Positions 28,393 to 37,799 of a DNA stretch of 64,000 bases are shown here, in pieces. Position 1 is the stretch's first letter. Each line of letters opens with the position of its first letter. Origin of the DNA: Simiduia agarivorans SA1 = DSM 21679 (GTDB lineage Bacteria; Pseudomonadota; Gammaproteobacteria; Pseudomonadales; Cellvibrionaceae); NCBI RefSeq assembly GCF_000305785.2, contig NC_018868.3, positions 4,200,270 through 4,264,269 of the forward strand, in the 5' to 3' direction. The notes under the pieces were generated by a model that did not search any database, was not told where the DNA came from, and saw only the letters and a program-made list of their open reading frames with translations. The position numbers and the translations under genes were made by a program.

Positions 28393-28898
28393 TACTCGTA
28401 GGCGATGTATTCCACCGATGTGATAAAGCACAATTTGCGCGCATCGCCGGCGGGCACCCACACCTCATCGTCCAGCCGCTTGCCAAGCAGGGCTTTTGCT
28501 AAGGGCGAATCCATGCTGATTTTCGCCTGCTTCAGATCAAATTCGTCGGGCCCCACAATCTGGTAGCGGGCTTCGTTGCCGTCCTCATCCTCCAGCGTCA
28601 CCCAGGCGCCAAAAAATACTTTTTCCCGGTCGTCCGGCAACCGGTCTACCACGGTCAGCTCATCCAAGCGTTTGCCGAGGTAGCGCACGCGCCGGTCTAT
28701 TTCGCGCAAGCGTTTTTTACCGTAGATGTAGTCGCCATTTTCCGAGCGATCACCATTTTTGGCCGCGGCACTGACGGCTGCAGTTACTTCCGGCCGTTCG
28801 ATTTTCCACAACTGGGTGAGCTCCTGCTGCAGTGCCCGCGCACCCGCCGGGGTGATGTAAGCGGAAGAGCGGGGAGAGGGGGGACGCCAGCGGCCCAT
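28392..28898 (-). CDS. greB: Transcription elongation factor GreB
   Basis: GreB (168 residues) rescues backtracked RNA polymerase by stimulating transcript cleavage. The N-terminal coiled coil carries the acidic tip segment [20 protein letters not shown] (about residues 45-64), and the C-terminal FKBP-like domain has [14 protein letters not shown] and [10 protein letters not shown]. The N-terminus is slightly extended with [16 protein letters not shown]. It converges with iorB and diverges from the semialdehyde dehydrogenase. Confidence 0.93.
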   Translation of the reverse strand: MGRWRPPSPRSSAYITPAGARALQQELTQLWKIERPEVTAAVSAAAKNGDRSENGDYIYGKKRLREIDRRVRYLGKRLDELTVVDRLPDDREKVFFGAWVTLEDEDGNEARYQIVGPDEFDLKQAKISMDSPLAKALLGKRLDDEVWVPAGDARKLCFITSVEYIAYE

Positions 28899-28969
28899 GG
28901 GTTGTTCCTTGTGTGAGTCTCGGCGCTATTTTGCCACGGTGGCAAGGTATTAGGGCAGTCATGAATAAC

Positions 28970-29016
28970 TGGTATGGTTTACATACCAATCTCATCTGGT
29001 ATTATCGCCATACCAG
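28970..29016 (+). promoter_or_regulatory. Promoter of the semialdehyde dehydrogenase with two palindromic operators
   Basis: A promoter is visible: TTTACA (28978-28983), 16 bases, TATTAT (29000-29005). Two palindromes lie on it: TGGTATG-N5-CATACCA at 28970-28988 over the -35, and CTGGTAT-N7-ATACCAG at 28996-29016 over the -10. Their centres are 27 bases apart. The half-site TGGTAT recalls operators of GntR-family hexuronate regulators (UxuR/ExuR type), which fits the downstream gene. The regulator is not in this window. Confidence 0.75.
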
Positions 29017-29071
29017 TTGCAGGGGTCGAGATCCGGTCCCATGCCTTCCTTATCCCGAAACCGAGGTTTAC

Positions 29072-30601
29072 ATGAACATCACCGGCCAGTTGCTGATTGG
29101 CGCCACCGAAGAACCTGGCACCCAAAACCCGATTTTTGCCGTTAATCCGGCGACCGGCACGCGTTTGGAACCCGCCTTTTTGGGCGGTGACGAGGCCCAG
29201 GTGGAGAAAGCCTGTGCGTTGGCCGAGGCCGCTTTTGGCCCCTATCGCAATTTGCCAGCAGAAGCGCGGGCGCGCTTTCTGGAAACCTGTGCAGACAATG
29301 TTCTCGATTTGGGCGATGCGTTGGTTGAGCGCGCCATGGCTGAAACCGGTTTGCCCCGGGCGCGCATTGAGGGCGAGCGCTGGCGCACCGTTGGCCAGCT
29401 GCGGCTGTTCGCCCAGGTGGTGCGCGATGGGGACTATCAGGATGCTCGCATCGACCCGGCACTGCCGGATCGCGAACCTTTGCCGCGCCTGGATCACCGG
29501 TATCGGAAATTGGCACTGGGCCCGGTGGCGGTGTTTGGCGCCAGTAACTTCCCGCTCGCGTTTTCTGTTGCCGGCGGTGATACCGCCTCTGCCCTGGCGG
29601 CCGGTTGCCCGGTGATTGTGAAGGCCCACTCCTCACACCCGGGTACCGCCGAGCTTGTCGGTCGCGCGATTCAGGCGGCGGTGGCGAGCTGTGGTTTGCC
29701 TGAAGGGGTGTTTTCATTGCTGTTCGGTTCTGGGCGGCAGGTGGGCGCCTCATTAGTGGCGCACCCTGTCATCAAAGCGGTGGGCTTTACCGGCTCACAA
29801 GCGGGCGGTACCGCTCTCATGGCTATCGCCGCCAAGCGGCGCGAGCCAATTCCGGTGTATGCCGAAATGAGTTCAATTAATCCGGTGTTCTTGCTGCCCG
29901 AAGCCTTGGTCGAGCGTGCTGAAGCCATTGGTGAAGCGCATGTGGCGTCTATGCTCATGGGCGCGGGCCAGTTCTGTACCAGTCCCGGTTTGGTGATAGC
30001 CGTAAAAGGTGAGGGTCTGGACCGATATCTGGCAAGCGCTGCAGCGACACTGGAACAGGCGCCAAGCCAGACGATGTTGTCGCCCGGGATTCATGCCGCC
30101 TATCTGGATGGCGTGCAGCGTGTGTCAAGTGCAAAAGGTGTACAACCCGTTGCCCGTAGCCAGAGCGCCGAGGGCAGTTGCCAATGCCAGGGTGGGCTCT
30201 ACAAAGTGGCGGCCAATGATTTCATCGGCAATGAACAGTTAGTGGAGGAGGTGTTCGGCTCGCTTTCTCTGGTGGTGGAGTGTGAAAATGCCGATCAGAT
30301 GTTCGACGTTCTGGCACAGTTGGAAGGCCAGTTAACCGGCGCCATTCACGCAGCAGAAGGCGAAAACCCGGCATTGGTATCGCGTTTGATTGCTGCCCTC
30401 GAATTGAAGGTTGGCCGCATTATCTGGAATGGTTTTGGTACCGGTGTGGAAGTGTGTCATGCCATGGTGCACGGTGGCCCCTTCCCGGCCACCTCAGACA
30501 GCCGCACCACGTCTGTCGGCTCTGCCGCTATCGAGCGTTTCCTGCGACCGGTGTGTTACCAGAATATGCCGACGCAGTTTCTGCCATCGGCGCTGCGCTA
30601 A
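29072..30601 (+). CDS. 2,5-dioxovalerate (alpha-ketoglutarate semialdehyde) dehydrogenase
   Basis: This 509-residue enzyme of the NADP-dependent aldehyde dehydrogenase class oxidises alpha-ketoglutarate semialdehyde to 2-oxoglutarate, the last step of non-phosphorylating uronate/aldarate or pentose pathways. Family marks are [34 protein letters not shown], the Glu in [10 protein letters not shown] and the catalytic Cys in [11 protein letters not shown], plus [16 protein letters not shown] near the end. The ATG at 29072 is chosen over an open frame to 28913, which would run through the operators. Substrate assignment rests on similarity by eye and on the UxuR-like operators. Confidence 0.85.
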   Translation: MNITGQLLIGATEEPGTQNPIFAVNPATGTRLEPAFLGGDEAQVEKACALAEAAFGPYRNLPAEARARFLETCADNVLDLGDALVERAMAETGLPRARIEGERWRTVGQLRLFAQVVRDGDYQDARIDPALPDREPLPRLDHRYRKLALGPVAVFGASNFPLAFSVAGGDTASALAAGCPVIVKAHSSHPGTAELVGRAIQAAVASCGLPEGVFSLLFGSGRQVGASLVAHPVIKAVGFTGSQAGGTALMAIAAKRREPIPVYAEMSSINPVFLLPEALVERAEAIGEAHVASMLMGAGQFCTSPGLVIAVKGEGLDRYLASAAATLEQAPSQTMLSPGIHAAYLDGVQRVSSAKGVQPVARSQSAEGSCQCQGGLYKVAANDFIGNEQLVEEVFGSLSLVVECENADQMFDVLAQLEGQLTGAIHAAEGENPALVSRLIAALELKVGRIIWNGFGTGVEVCHAMVHGGPFPATSDSRTTSVGSAAIERFLRPVCYQNMPTQFLPSALR

Positions 30602-30614
30602 AAGCATGCTTTTA

Positions 30615-32249
30615 TCAGCCTTTTGCCAAATCCGGCTTCTGGCCAATCAATTCTTCGCCGGCGGGTTTTTCCGGCAGGATATCCAGCAGATTTGAGAGCG
30701 TATGCTCGGCAAAACCGGCACCGGCTTCGGCGTAGTAGTTGAATACCACATCGGCCCCGGCCTGTTTCATGGCAATGCGTTCGTCTTCGTACTTGGCCAC
30801 GGCGGCAACCTTGCCTTTGTAGCCGGAGTTGCGCAGCTGCTCTACTGCATCAATCATTTCTGATAGCGACGGCATGGTAAACATCACCAGTTTAAAGTCA
30901 TGCACCGCCATGCCTTCCCAGAAGTCGGCATCCTCCGCGTCGCCGTAGATCACGCGTCGGCCGGCTTGCTGGTGTTGTGCCATTTTTTTCTTGTCGGTAT
31001 CCACGCCACAGGCGCGCAGGTTGTATTGGGTCACCACTGTGTCATAGGCGCCGGAGCCCACGCGACCCATGCCGATAATCAGCACATCCACGTTACGGGT
31101 GAGGCACTGCGGGTCGTCATCGGTGGCGAGATCGGTTTCAAATTTCTTCAGGTTTTCCTTAAAGCGCGCGTAGAGTTGATGCGAGCGACCGTTGATGAGC
31201 GTGGAAAGGAAGAAAGAAATCGACACCGCAATGGCCAATGTGGCCATCCAGGCGTCCGACAGCCAACCTTGTTTGAGTGCCAGCGCGGCCACAATCAGGC
31301 CAAATTCACTGTATTGGGTCAGCGACAGGCCGGCCAGCATGGCGGTACGGGCGCGCATTTTGTAGCGCGACAGAATAAAGAAAAATGCCGCGCCTTTGAG
31401 TGGTAACAGCAGGCACAGCAGCAGGGCCATGCCGAGCATTTCGAGTGAGGGCTTTGCCGACAGACCAATCGAGAGGAAAAAACCGATCAGGAAAATATCC
31501 TTGAAGCTCATCATGGACTTGGACAACTCGCCGGCTTTTTTATCGCCGGCCAGCAACATGCCAAACACCAGCGCGCCCAGGTCGGCTTTCATGCCCACCA
31601 ACTCAAACAGCGTGCTGCCGGACGCCGTCAGAATAATGCCGGCCAGGATCAGAATTTCATCGTGGCCCGAGGCTTTCAGCAATTTGCCCAGAAGCGGACG
31701 CGTAAAATACAGCAATGGCAGAAGCAGCGCCCACAGGGTCGGGATTTTGCCGGTTGAGACGGTGAGAAAAACCACGGCCACGATGTCCTGGATAATCAGA
31801 ATACCCACGGCCAACTGCCCGTGTCGCACGCGGAATTCCCCGCGCTCTTCCAGCATCGCCACCGCGCACACGGTTGAGCTGAAACTGAGCGCAAAAGCCA
31901 CCAGGGCTGCTTGCTCCCAACTGAGATCGGTGACAAGGGGTAATCCGAGAATGCCGAGAAACAGCACAAAACCAAAGGTGATCAATCCGAAACCCAGCGT
32001 GTGTTCGATGGTGGACCGATAAATTTCCGGTTTGAGCAAGCTTTTGATGTCGAGCTTCAGACCGATAATGAACAGCATTAATGCAATGCCGGTGTTGGAA
32101 ATGAATTCGATAATGTCGTTGGTTTCAAATCCGCCCATGCCGAGCGCGAAGCCTGCCACCAGATAGCCGACCAGCGGGGGTTGGCCGATCTGACGGGCGA
32201 TAAAACCGCAGGCAAAGGCAACAACGATGATTAAGCTATCTAAAGGCAA
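30615..32249 (-). CDS. CPA2-type cation:proton antiporter with TrkA-N domain (KefB/KefC-like)
   Basis: This 544-residue inner-membrane protein has about twelve membrane helices (residues 1-375; GFIARQIGQPPLVGYLVAGF, SSTVCAVAMLEERGEF, LIIQDIVAVVFL). A cytoplasmic Rossmann RCK_N domain follows (about 395-510; IIGMGRVGSGAYD, YGDAEDADFW). The family exports K+ or Na+ in exchange for protons, gated by nucleotide. The start is a TTG at 32249 with GGGAG nine bases upstream. It lies 57 bases after thiG in the same direction and may be read from the thi transcript. Confidence 0.88.
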   Translation of the reverse strand: MPLDSLIIVVAFACGFIARQIGQPPLVGYLVAGFALGMGGFETNDIIEFISNTGIALMLFIIGLKLDIKSLLKPEIYRSTIEHTLGFGLITFGFVLFLGILGLPLVTDLSWEQAALVAFALSFSSTVCAVAMLEERGEFRVRHGQLAVGILIIQDIVAVVFLTVSTGKIPTLWALLLPLLYFTRPLLGKLLKASGHDEILILAGIILTASGSTLFELVGMKADLGALVFGMLLAGDKKAGELSKSMMSFKDIFLIGFFLSIGLSAKPSLEMLGMALLLCLLLPLKGAAFFFILSRYKMRARTAMLAGLSLTQYSEFGLIVAALALKQGWLSDAWMATLAIAVSISFFLSTLINGRSHQLYARFKENLKKFETDLATDDDPQCLTRNVDVLIIGMGRVGSGAYDTVVTQYNLRACGVDTDKKKMAQHQQAGRRVIYGDAEDADFWEGMAVHDFKLVMFTMPSLSEMIDAVEQLRNSGYKGKVAAVAKYEDERIAMKQAGADVVFNYYAEAGAGFAEHTLSNLLDILPEKPAGEELIGQKPDLAKG

Positions 32250-32306
32250 GGCTCGGCTCCCGGCGGATAAAAAGTGGGGGATGCTGCCTTATATCATAGT
32301 TGTTTA

Positions 32307-33107
32307 TCAGACCGAAGGCTTTTGGTGCCAGAACGGCAGCCCCACGGGTGTCGTAGACGGCGATGCAGTCTGGCGTTTTACCATCAGCCCGGCTTCAAAC
32401 GCTAACCTGCCGGCTTCAATGGCGAGTTTAAACGCGCGCGCCATGCCGACGGCGTCGGTGGCTTTGGCCACGGCAGTATTGAGCAGTACGCCGTCGAATC
32501 CCATTTCCATGGCTTCCGCCGCCTGTGACGGCGCACCCAGGCCCGCGTCAATGATCAGCGGTGTATCCGGCAGGCGATCGCGCAGTGTTTTTAGCGCATA
32601 TTTATTGAGCAAACCCTGACCGGTACCAATGGGGGCGCCCCAGGGCATGACCGCCTGGCAGCCGGCATCCAAAAGCCGTTGCGCCAGTATCAGATCATCG
32701 GTGCTGTAAGGCAGCACCTTAAAGCCGCGTTTGATGAGCTCGGTGGCGGCCTCCACCAGCGCGAAAGGATCGGGCTGCAGGTTGTAGTCGTCGCCAATGA
32801 CCTCCAGTTTGATCCAGGCTGTGTTGAAAATTTCACGCGACATTTCTGCCAGGTTAATGGCCTCCTGCGCGGTTTTGCAGCCGGCGGTATTCGGTAAAAG
32901 GCGACAACCGGTGGCCTGAATCTGTTGCCAGAAACTGTGCCCGCTTTGTTCCGCAGGGTTTTGCCGGCGCAAACTTAATGTGACCCAATCCGCGCCACTG
33001 GCTTCAATTGCCGCCTGCATAATGGCGGGTGAGCTGTAGAGCGCGCTGCCGATCAGAAACCGGCTGCTGACCGATTCGCCGTAAAGGGTGAGAGATGTAT
33101 TGCGCAT
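32307..33107 (-). CDS. thiG: Thiazole synthase ThiG
   Basis: ThiG (266 residues) builds the thiazole phosphate of thiamine from deoxyxylulose phosphate, ThiS-thiocarboxylate and dehydroglycine. The TIM barrel has the Lys of [10 protein letters not shown] (about residue 99), [24 protein letters not shown] and [17 protein letters not shown]. The C-terminal [22 protein letters not shown] is typical. Three bases separate it from thiS. Confidence 0.96.
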   Translation of the reverse strand: MRNTSLTLYGESVSSRFLIGSALYSSPAIMQAAIEASGADWVTLSLRRQNPAEQSGHSFWQQIQATGCRLLPNTAGCKTAQEAINLAEMSREIFNTAWIKLEVIGDDYNLQPDPFALVEAATELIKRGFKVLPYSTDDLILAQRLLDAGCQAVMPWGAPIGTGQGLLNKYALKTLRDRLPDTPLIIDAGLGAPSQAAEAMEMGFDGVLLNTAVAKATDAVGMARAFKLAIEAGRLAFEAGLMVKRQTASPSTTPVGLPFWHQKPSV

Positions 33108-33110
33108 GGC

Positions 33111-33311
33111 TTATCCTCCGGCGACCGGACTCAACAGATCCAGTTGATCGCCGGCTTGTATATTCTGCTCGGCGTAGCGGCTGCGGGGTACAAACTGGCC
33201 ATTCAGTGCAGCGGCAAAATCGCCACTTGCGTTCAGTGCTGCCAATGCGTCGCGCAGGGGCATGGCCGCAGGTAATTGGCGGGGTTCGCCGTTAAATGTA
33301 ATGGAAATCAT
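33111..33311 (-). CDS. thiS: Sulfur carrier protein ThiS
   Basis: ThiS is a 66-residue beta-grasp protein that ends in the essential Gly-Gly (LSPVAGG), which is converted to the thiocarboxylate donor for ThiG. The ATG at 33311 gives MISITFNGEPRQLP; the frame is open to 33350 but that part overlaps thiO. The start lies within the last 20 bases of thiO, so translation is coupled. Confidence 0.95.
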   Translation of the reverse strand: MISITFNGEPRQLPAAMPLRDALAALNASGDFAAALNGQFVPRSRYAEQNIQAGDQLDLLSPVAGG

Positions 33312-34419
33312 GGTCTGCTTCAGTGAATCCGGTGGAGGTAAAATCCGCACGCCATTGGTCTGGCAGCAGTGGCTTTTTCAATAAGTGTTCGATCCGCTCA
33401 CACACGGCGGGCGCCAATAAGTAACCGTGGCGGAACAGGCCATTCACAAACAAGTATTGGCCGCGCTTTTCTGCGATGGGCAAATTATCGGGCAGGCTGG
33501 GGCGAAGGTTGGTGGGGCTTTCCACCACCCGCGCTTCACCAAAAGCCGGGTGCACGGTGTAAAGCGCACTGGCGAGCTCCAGCGTCGATTGCAAGCTGAT
33601 GGGGCTCAGGTCTTCGCTTTCGATTTGGGTTGCGCCAATCACAAAGTGCTGATCCGCCTTCGGCACAATGTAGAGCTGGTAGCGCGGATGCATCAGGCGC
33701 ACCGGGCGGCGCAAGGTGATCTCGGGGGTGTGTACTGCCATCACTTCGCCGCGCACGCCGCGCACGCTGCTGCGGCTTTGTTTGGCGCCCACGCCCCGGG
33801 TGTCGAGCCAGAGATCAATGGGGTGGCTAATTCCGTGCGCCTGCAGACGCGCCATGCTGTCTGCCGTGGGCACAGTATTATCAAACGCAATGGCGCAATC
33901 CCACAGCAGTCTGCCGCCCAGTTTGACGATGGCGGCGCACAATAACGGCAGCAGTTGGCGGTTATCCAGGTGGGATTCTTCGGGTAAAAAAATGCCTTGC
34001 TGAAAATGCGCGAGTTGCGGTTCCAACGCTTTGATTTGTGCCTGTGAAACGGTGTCGGCGTCAAACGGTTCCTGCACCAACCGGCGCTTCAGGTCGTTGT
34101 GGAATTGTGCGAGCTCGGCCTGGTCTTGCGCATGCGCCAACACCAGACTGCCGTTTTTGGAATACAGGTGTCGGGCGTTCAGTTGTTCAAGCCAACGTGG
34201 CCAAAGCTGCATGGAGCGCAAACCCAGGTCATAGATTTGTCGCTCGCTGACCGCCAGTTCAGACAAGGGCGACACCATGCCGGCTGCAGTAAACGCGGCG
34301 GCGCTTTGGCTGTGGGCAGGATTTTTATCGCACAGGATAACCCGGTGACCGGCAAGTGACAGGCGCCAGGCGAGCAACCGACCGAGAAGGCCTGCGCCGG
34401 CAATGCCGATGGTCAGCAT
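33292..34419 (-). CDS. thiO: Glycine oxidase ThiO
   Basis: ThiO (375 residues) is a FAD-dependent oxidase that makes dehydroglycine for ThiG. The dinucleotide motif GIAGAGLLGRLLAWRLSLAG is at residues 4-23, with AAGMVSPLSE downstream. FAD-contact segments near the end are TNLRPSLPDNLPIAE and GLFRHGYLLAP. The ATG at 34419 has GGAGG upstream; a longer frame to 34626 would run through the riboswitch. It heads the thiO-thiS-thiG operon. Confidence 0.93.
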   Translation of the reverse strand: MLTIGIAGAGLLGRLLAWRLSLAGHRVILCDKNPAHSQSAAAFTAAGMVSPLSELAVSERQIYDLGLRSMQLWPRWLEQLNARHLYSKNGSLVLAHAQDQAELAQFHNDLKRRLVQEPFDADTVSQAQIKALEPQLAHFQQGIFLPEESHLDNRQLLPLLCAAIVKLGGRLLWDCAIAFDNTVPTADSMARLQAHGISHPIDLWLDTRGVGAKQSRSSVRGVRGEVMAVHTPEITLRRPVRLMHPRYQLYIVPKADQHFVIGATQIESEDLSPISLQSTLELASALYTVHPAFGEARVVESPTNLRPSLPDNLPIAEKRGQYLFVNGLFRHGYLLAPAVCERIEHLLKKPLLPDQWRADFTSTGFTEADHDFHYI

Positions 34420-34495
34420 GGGAGCCTCCAGACCGGGTGCTGAAGGGAGAGGGCAGAAACGGTGCTGCCAACGGGCAGGCGTCTGATATGCATGC

Positions 34496-34590
34496 TTGTT
34501 TCCTACGCAGGGGCCGCCCGGCAGGGCTGCCTGATCAGGTTCAACGGGTCTCAGTAAACTGATCTCAGCCGTTTCCGGCACCCCGACAAG
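34496..34590 (-). promoter_or_regulatory. TPP riboswitch (THI element) upstream of thiO
   Basis: Read on the minus strand the region has the conserved GGGGTGCC, CTGAGA and ACCCGTTGAACCTGAT blocks in order and ends with GCGTAGGAAACAAG, the thiamine-pyrophosphate aptamer. About 75 bases separate it from the thiO start. No strong terminator with a T-run follows, so control of translation (GGAGG masking) is more likely than attenuation; that is inference. Confidence 0.93.
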
Positions 34591-34630
34591 TGCGGTCAGT
34601 GTAATGAGCACCAACCTTGCGCGCAAATTG

Positions 34631-36025
34631 TTATTTTACGGTGGCGGTAATTTTACCTTTGTGCAGGCGCGCCTGAATGGTGTCGCCCGGCTTGACCTGG
34701 TTGGCATCCATCAGTGCTTGACCCTTGGCGTTGGTGACGATGGCGAATCCGCGCTCCAGGGTTTGCAGCGGACTCAGGTTGTGCAGTGCCTGCATCAACT
34801 GCTTCAGTTGCTGTTGCTGGCCGGAAAGGGTTTGTTGCCAAATACGCTGCAGACCTTTCTGTTCGCGTGAAAGTGTCTGCTGGTGTTGCTGAATCAGCCC
34901 CACGGGGGTTTGCCTGAGCAGACGTGCGCGCAGTTGTTGCAGGCGCTCGCGTTGCCATTGCAATTGCTGACGCGGGTGCTGTGCTGCCAGGCGTTGTTGC
35001 AGGAGTTGGCATTGATGCCGTTTTACGCGCCATTGTTGTTGCCACTGACGTACCAGTGCTTGTTGGGCAAAGTCCAGGCGCTGTGCGAGTTGGCCGAGCG
35101 AGGGACGGGCGCGATTCAGCCGGTGCGCCAGAAACCGGGTGCGTTCCTGGCTGCGTTCCAACTTGCGCGCTATGGCCTCTTCCAGCATGACTTCATAACC
35201 GGCAAAGGTTTCCAGCATTTCGTCGCCGTCGGGGGTGATCAGCTCGGCGGCAGCCGATGGCGTGGGCGCGCGCAGGTCCGCCACATAGTCGGCAATGGTG
35301 GTGTCGGTTTCGTGGCCCACGCCGCAGATCACCGGAATTCGGCTGGCGGCAATGGCCCGTGCCACGCTTTCTTCATTGAAACTCCACAGGTCTTCCAATG
35401 AACCTCCGCCGCGGGTGAGCAGGATGGCATCAAACCGGTTGGCCCGGTGCGCCAGCTCAAACGCGCGTACGATGGCCGGTGCCGATTCGGCGCCCTGAAC
35501 CGGCACCGGGATGACGGTGGCCTGCTGCAAGGGCCAGCGCCGCTCGAACACCGCCAGCACGTCGCGCAGGGCAGCACCCGTGGCCGAGGTGATGATGGCC
35601 AGGTGCTGCACAGGGTAGGGCAGCGGGCGTTTGCGGGCCGCATCAAACAGGCCTTCAGCCATCAGTTTGGCCTTGAGTGCATCAAACGCCTGCTGCAAGG
35701 CGCCGAGACCGGCATCCTCCATGTGTTCCACAATCAGCTGGTAGTCGCCCCGGTCCTCGTACAGGCTGACCCGGCCGCGAATCAGTACCTTGAGTCCATT
35801 GCCGGGCCGGATGCGTAACCCCTGGGCGCGATTGCGGAACATGGCGCAACGGATCTGGGCGCCCTGGTCTTTCAGGGTAAAGTAGCAATGGCCGGAGGCC
35901 GGGCGGGCAAAGTTGCTGATTTCGCCTTCCACCCACAGCAGGTTGAAGTGGGTCTCCAACAGCTGGCGGGCCGAGCGGTTGAGCTGGCTGACGGTGAGAA
36001 TACGGCGTTCGGGGGCGGTGGACAT
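34631..36025 (-). CDS. xseA: Exodeoxyribonuclease VII large subunit
   Basis: XseA (464 residues) with XseB degrades single-stranded DNA in mismatch repair and recombination. An N-terminal OB-fold (about 1-100: LTVSQLNRSARQLLE, VEGEISNFARPASGHCYFTLKD) is followed by the catalytic domain (ITSATGAALRDVL, LTRGGGSLEDLWSFNEE, GVGHETDTTIADYVADLRAPTPSAAAE). A long Gln/Arg-rich coiled coil then occupies about residues 285-400. xseB is not adjacent. The gene diverges from guaB. Confidence 0.95.
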   Translation of the reverse strand: MSTAPERRILTVSQLNRSARQLLETHFNLLWVEGEISNFARPASGHCYFTLKDQGAQIRCAMFRNRAQGLRIRPGNGLKVLIRGRVSLYEDRGDYQLIVEHMEDAGLGALQQAFDALKAKLMAEGLFDAARKRPLPYPVQHLAIITSATGAALRDVLAVFERRWPLQQATVIPVPVQGAESAPAIVRAFELAHRANRFDAILLTRGGGSLEDLWSFNEESVARAIAASRIPVICGVGHETDTTIADYVADLRAPTPSAAAELITPDGDEMLETFAGYEVMLEEAIARKLERSQERTRFLAHRLNRARPSLGQLAQRLDFAQQALVRQWQQQWRVKRHQCQLLQQRLAAQHPRQQLQWQRERLQQLRARLLRQTPVGLIQQHQQTLSREQKGLQRIWQQTLSGQQQQLKQLMQALHNLSPLQTLERGFAIVTNAKGQALMDANQVKPGDTIQARLHKGKITATVK

Positions 36026-36127
36026 AGTGGCTCCGGTGAATCTGGGCCCACTATAGCGCCTGCCACTCAGGACTCAAGCCAGTATCATACGGCTGTCATC
36101 CATATGCACTACTATTAAGGACAAGGA

Positions 36128-36156
36128 TTTACCCCGTGGCCCCAAGGCGTTATAAT
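36128..36156 (+). promoter_or_regulatory. Promoter of guaB
   Basis: TTTACC (36128-36133), a 17-base spacer and a consensus TATAAT (36151-36156) lie about 80 bases before the guaB start. Confidence 0.7.
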
Positions 36157-36234
36157 TTGCCGTTTACCTGCTGGGGCGCTGATAGTTGTATTCAGCGCCT
36201 CTGTCACTTCTGAATTACGAGGTTTGCCGCCCCT

Positions 36235-37710
36235 ATGTTGCGAATTGCACAGGAAGCTCTGACTTTTGATGACGTTCTGTTGGTGCCCGGTTATTCCGAC
36301 ATCACCGCAAAAGATGTTTCGCTGAAAACCAAGTTGACTCGCGGCATTGAACTGAATATTCCGCTGGTGTCTGCCGCTATGGATACCGTGACCGAATCCC
36401 GTCTGGCCATTGCCTTGGCGCAGGAAGGCGGCATCGGCATCATCCATAAGAGCATGTCCATCGAAAAGCAGGCACTGGAAGTGCGGATGGTGAAGAAGTT
36501 TGAAGCCGGCGTGGTGCAGGATCCAATTACCATCGATGCCAACGCCACCATCGCCGATCTGGTTGCGCTCACGCGCGCCAATAACATCTCCGGTGTACCC
36601 GTGCTGGAAAACGGCGATCTGGTCGGTATTGTTACCGGCCGCGACGTGCGCTTTGAAACCAACATGGATGCCACCGTCGCCAGCATCATGACACCCAAGG
36701 ATCAGCTGGTTACCGTGAAAGAGGGCGAAGCCCCCGAAGTGGTGCGCAGCCTGCTGCACAAACATCGCATTGAAAAAGTGCTGGTGGTGAACGACAAGTT
36801 CGAACTGCGCGGCCTGATCACCGTAAAAGATATTTCCAAGGCCGAGAACTTCCCCAATGCCTGTAAGGACCCGGCTGGCCGTTTGCGTGTAGGCGCGTCT
36901 GTGGGCACCAGCCCCGACACCGACGACCGCGTGAAGGCGTTGATTGACGCCGGCGTTGACGTGCTGGTGGTAGACACCGCCCACGGTCACTCCAAAAACG
37001 TGCTGAACCGGGTGAAGCGCATTAAGGAAATGTACCCGCAAGTGCAGGTGATCGGCGGCAACATTGCCACGGGTGACGCCGCCAAAGCCCTGGTGGAAGC
37101 CGGCGCCGATGGCGTGAAAGTGGGTATTGGCCCGGGCTCTATTTGTACCACGCGTATCGTGACCGGTGTGGGTGTGCCGCAGATTTCTGCCATTGCCAAT
37201 GTGGTCGAAGCGCTCAAGGGCACCGACGTGCCCGTGATTGCCGATGGCGGCATCCGTTTCTCTGGCGATATTTCCAAAGCTGTCGTCGCCGGTGCACATG
37301 CGCTGATGATGGGCTCCATGTTTGCCGGTACCGAAGAAGCACCGGGTGAAGTGGAGCTGTATCAGGGCCGTACTTACAAGTCTTATCGTGGCATGGGCTC
37401 GTTGGGCGCCATGGCGCGTACCCAGGGCTCGTCTGACCGCTACTTCCAGGACGCCAGCCAGGGCGCCGAAAAGTTAGTGCCCGAAGGTATCGAAGGCCGC
37501 GTGCCCTACAAAGGACCGCTGTCTGCTATTGTGCACCAGATGATGGGTGGTTTGCGCTCTGCCATGGGCTACACAGGTTCGTTGGATATTGAAACCATGC
37601 GAACCAAGCCCGAGTTTGTCCGGGTGACCAGCGCGGGTATGGGTGAGAGCCACGTCCACGACGTCAGCATCACCAAAGAAGCGCCCAACTATCCCGTAGG
37701 CGGACGCTGA
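36235..37710 (+). CDS. guaB: IMP dehydrogenase GuaB
   Basis: GuaB oxidises IMP to XMP, the first committed step to GMP. The 491-residue TIM-barrel enzyme carries a CBS pair (about residues 93-205), the catalytic loop [20 protein letters not shown] with active-site Cys (about 305), GGIRFSGD and the flap MGSLGAM / EGRVPYKG. guaA follows 89 bases later with a hairpin between. Confidence 0.97.
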   Translation: MLRIAQEALTFDDVLLVPGYSDITAKDVSLKTKLTRGIELNIPLVSAAMDTVTESRLAIALAQEGGIGIIHKSMSIEKQALEVRMVKKFEAGVVQDPITIDANATIADLVALTRANNISGVPVLENGDLVGIVTGRDVRFETNMDATVASIMTPKDQLVTVKEGEAPEVVRSLLHKHRIEKVLVVNDKFELRGLITVKDISKAENFPNACKDPAGRLRVGASVGTSPDTDDRVKALIDAGVDVLVVDTAHGHSKNVLNRVKRIKEMYPQVQVIGGNIATGDAAKALVEAGADGVKVGIGPGSICTTRIVTGVGVPQISAIANVVEALKGTDVPVIADGGIRFSGDISKAVVAGAHALMMGSMFAGTEEAPGEVELYQGRTYKSYRGMGSLGAMARTQGSSDRYFQDASQGAEKLVPEGIEGRVPYKGPLSAIVHQMMGGLRSAMGYTGSLDIETMRTKPEFVRVTSAGMGESHVHDVSITKEAPNYPVGGR

Positions 37711-37732
37711 GCCAATAACCAAATGAGTTCCC

Positions 37733-37765
37733 AGTGGCCGGTATAACCGGTCACTTTTATTTTTG
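37733..37765 (+). terminator. Terminator-like hairpin between guaB and guaA
   Basis: Stem AGTGGCCGG / CCGGTCACT (one G-T pair), followed by TTTTATTTTT. It may trim transcription into guaA. No purine-riboswitch pattern was seen. Confidence 0.6.
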
Positions 37766-37799
37766 ACATCCTGATTGCAACAGAGAGATTTGCCCTTCC

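Noticed and set aside
37711..37799. Purine riboswitch between guaB and guaA
   Set aside because: Only a simple GC hairpin with T-run is present; no conserved purine aptamer core.
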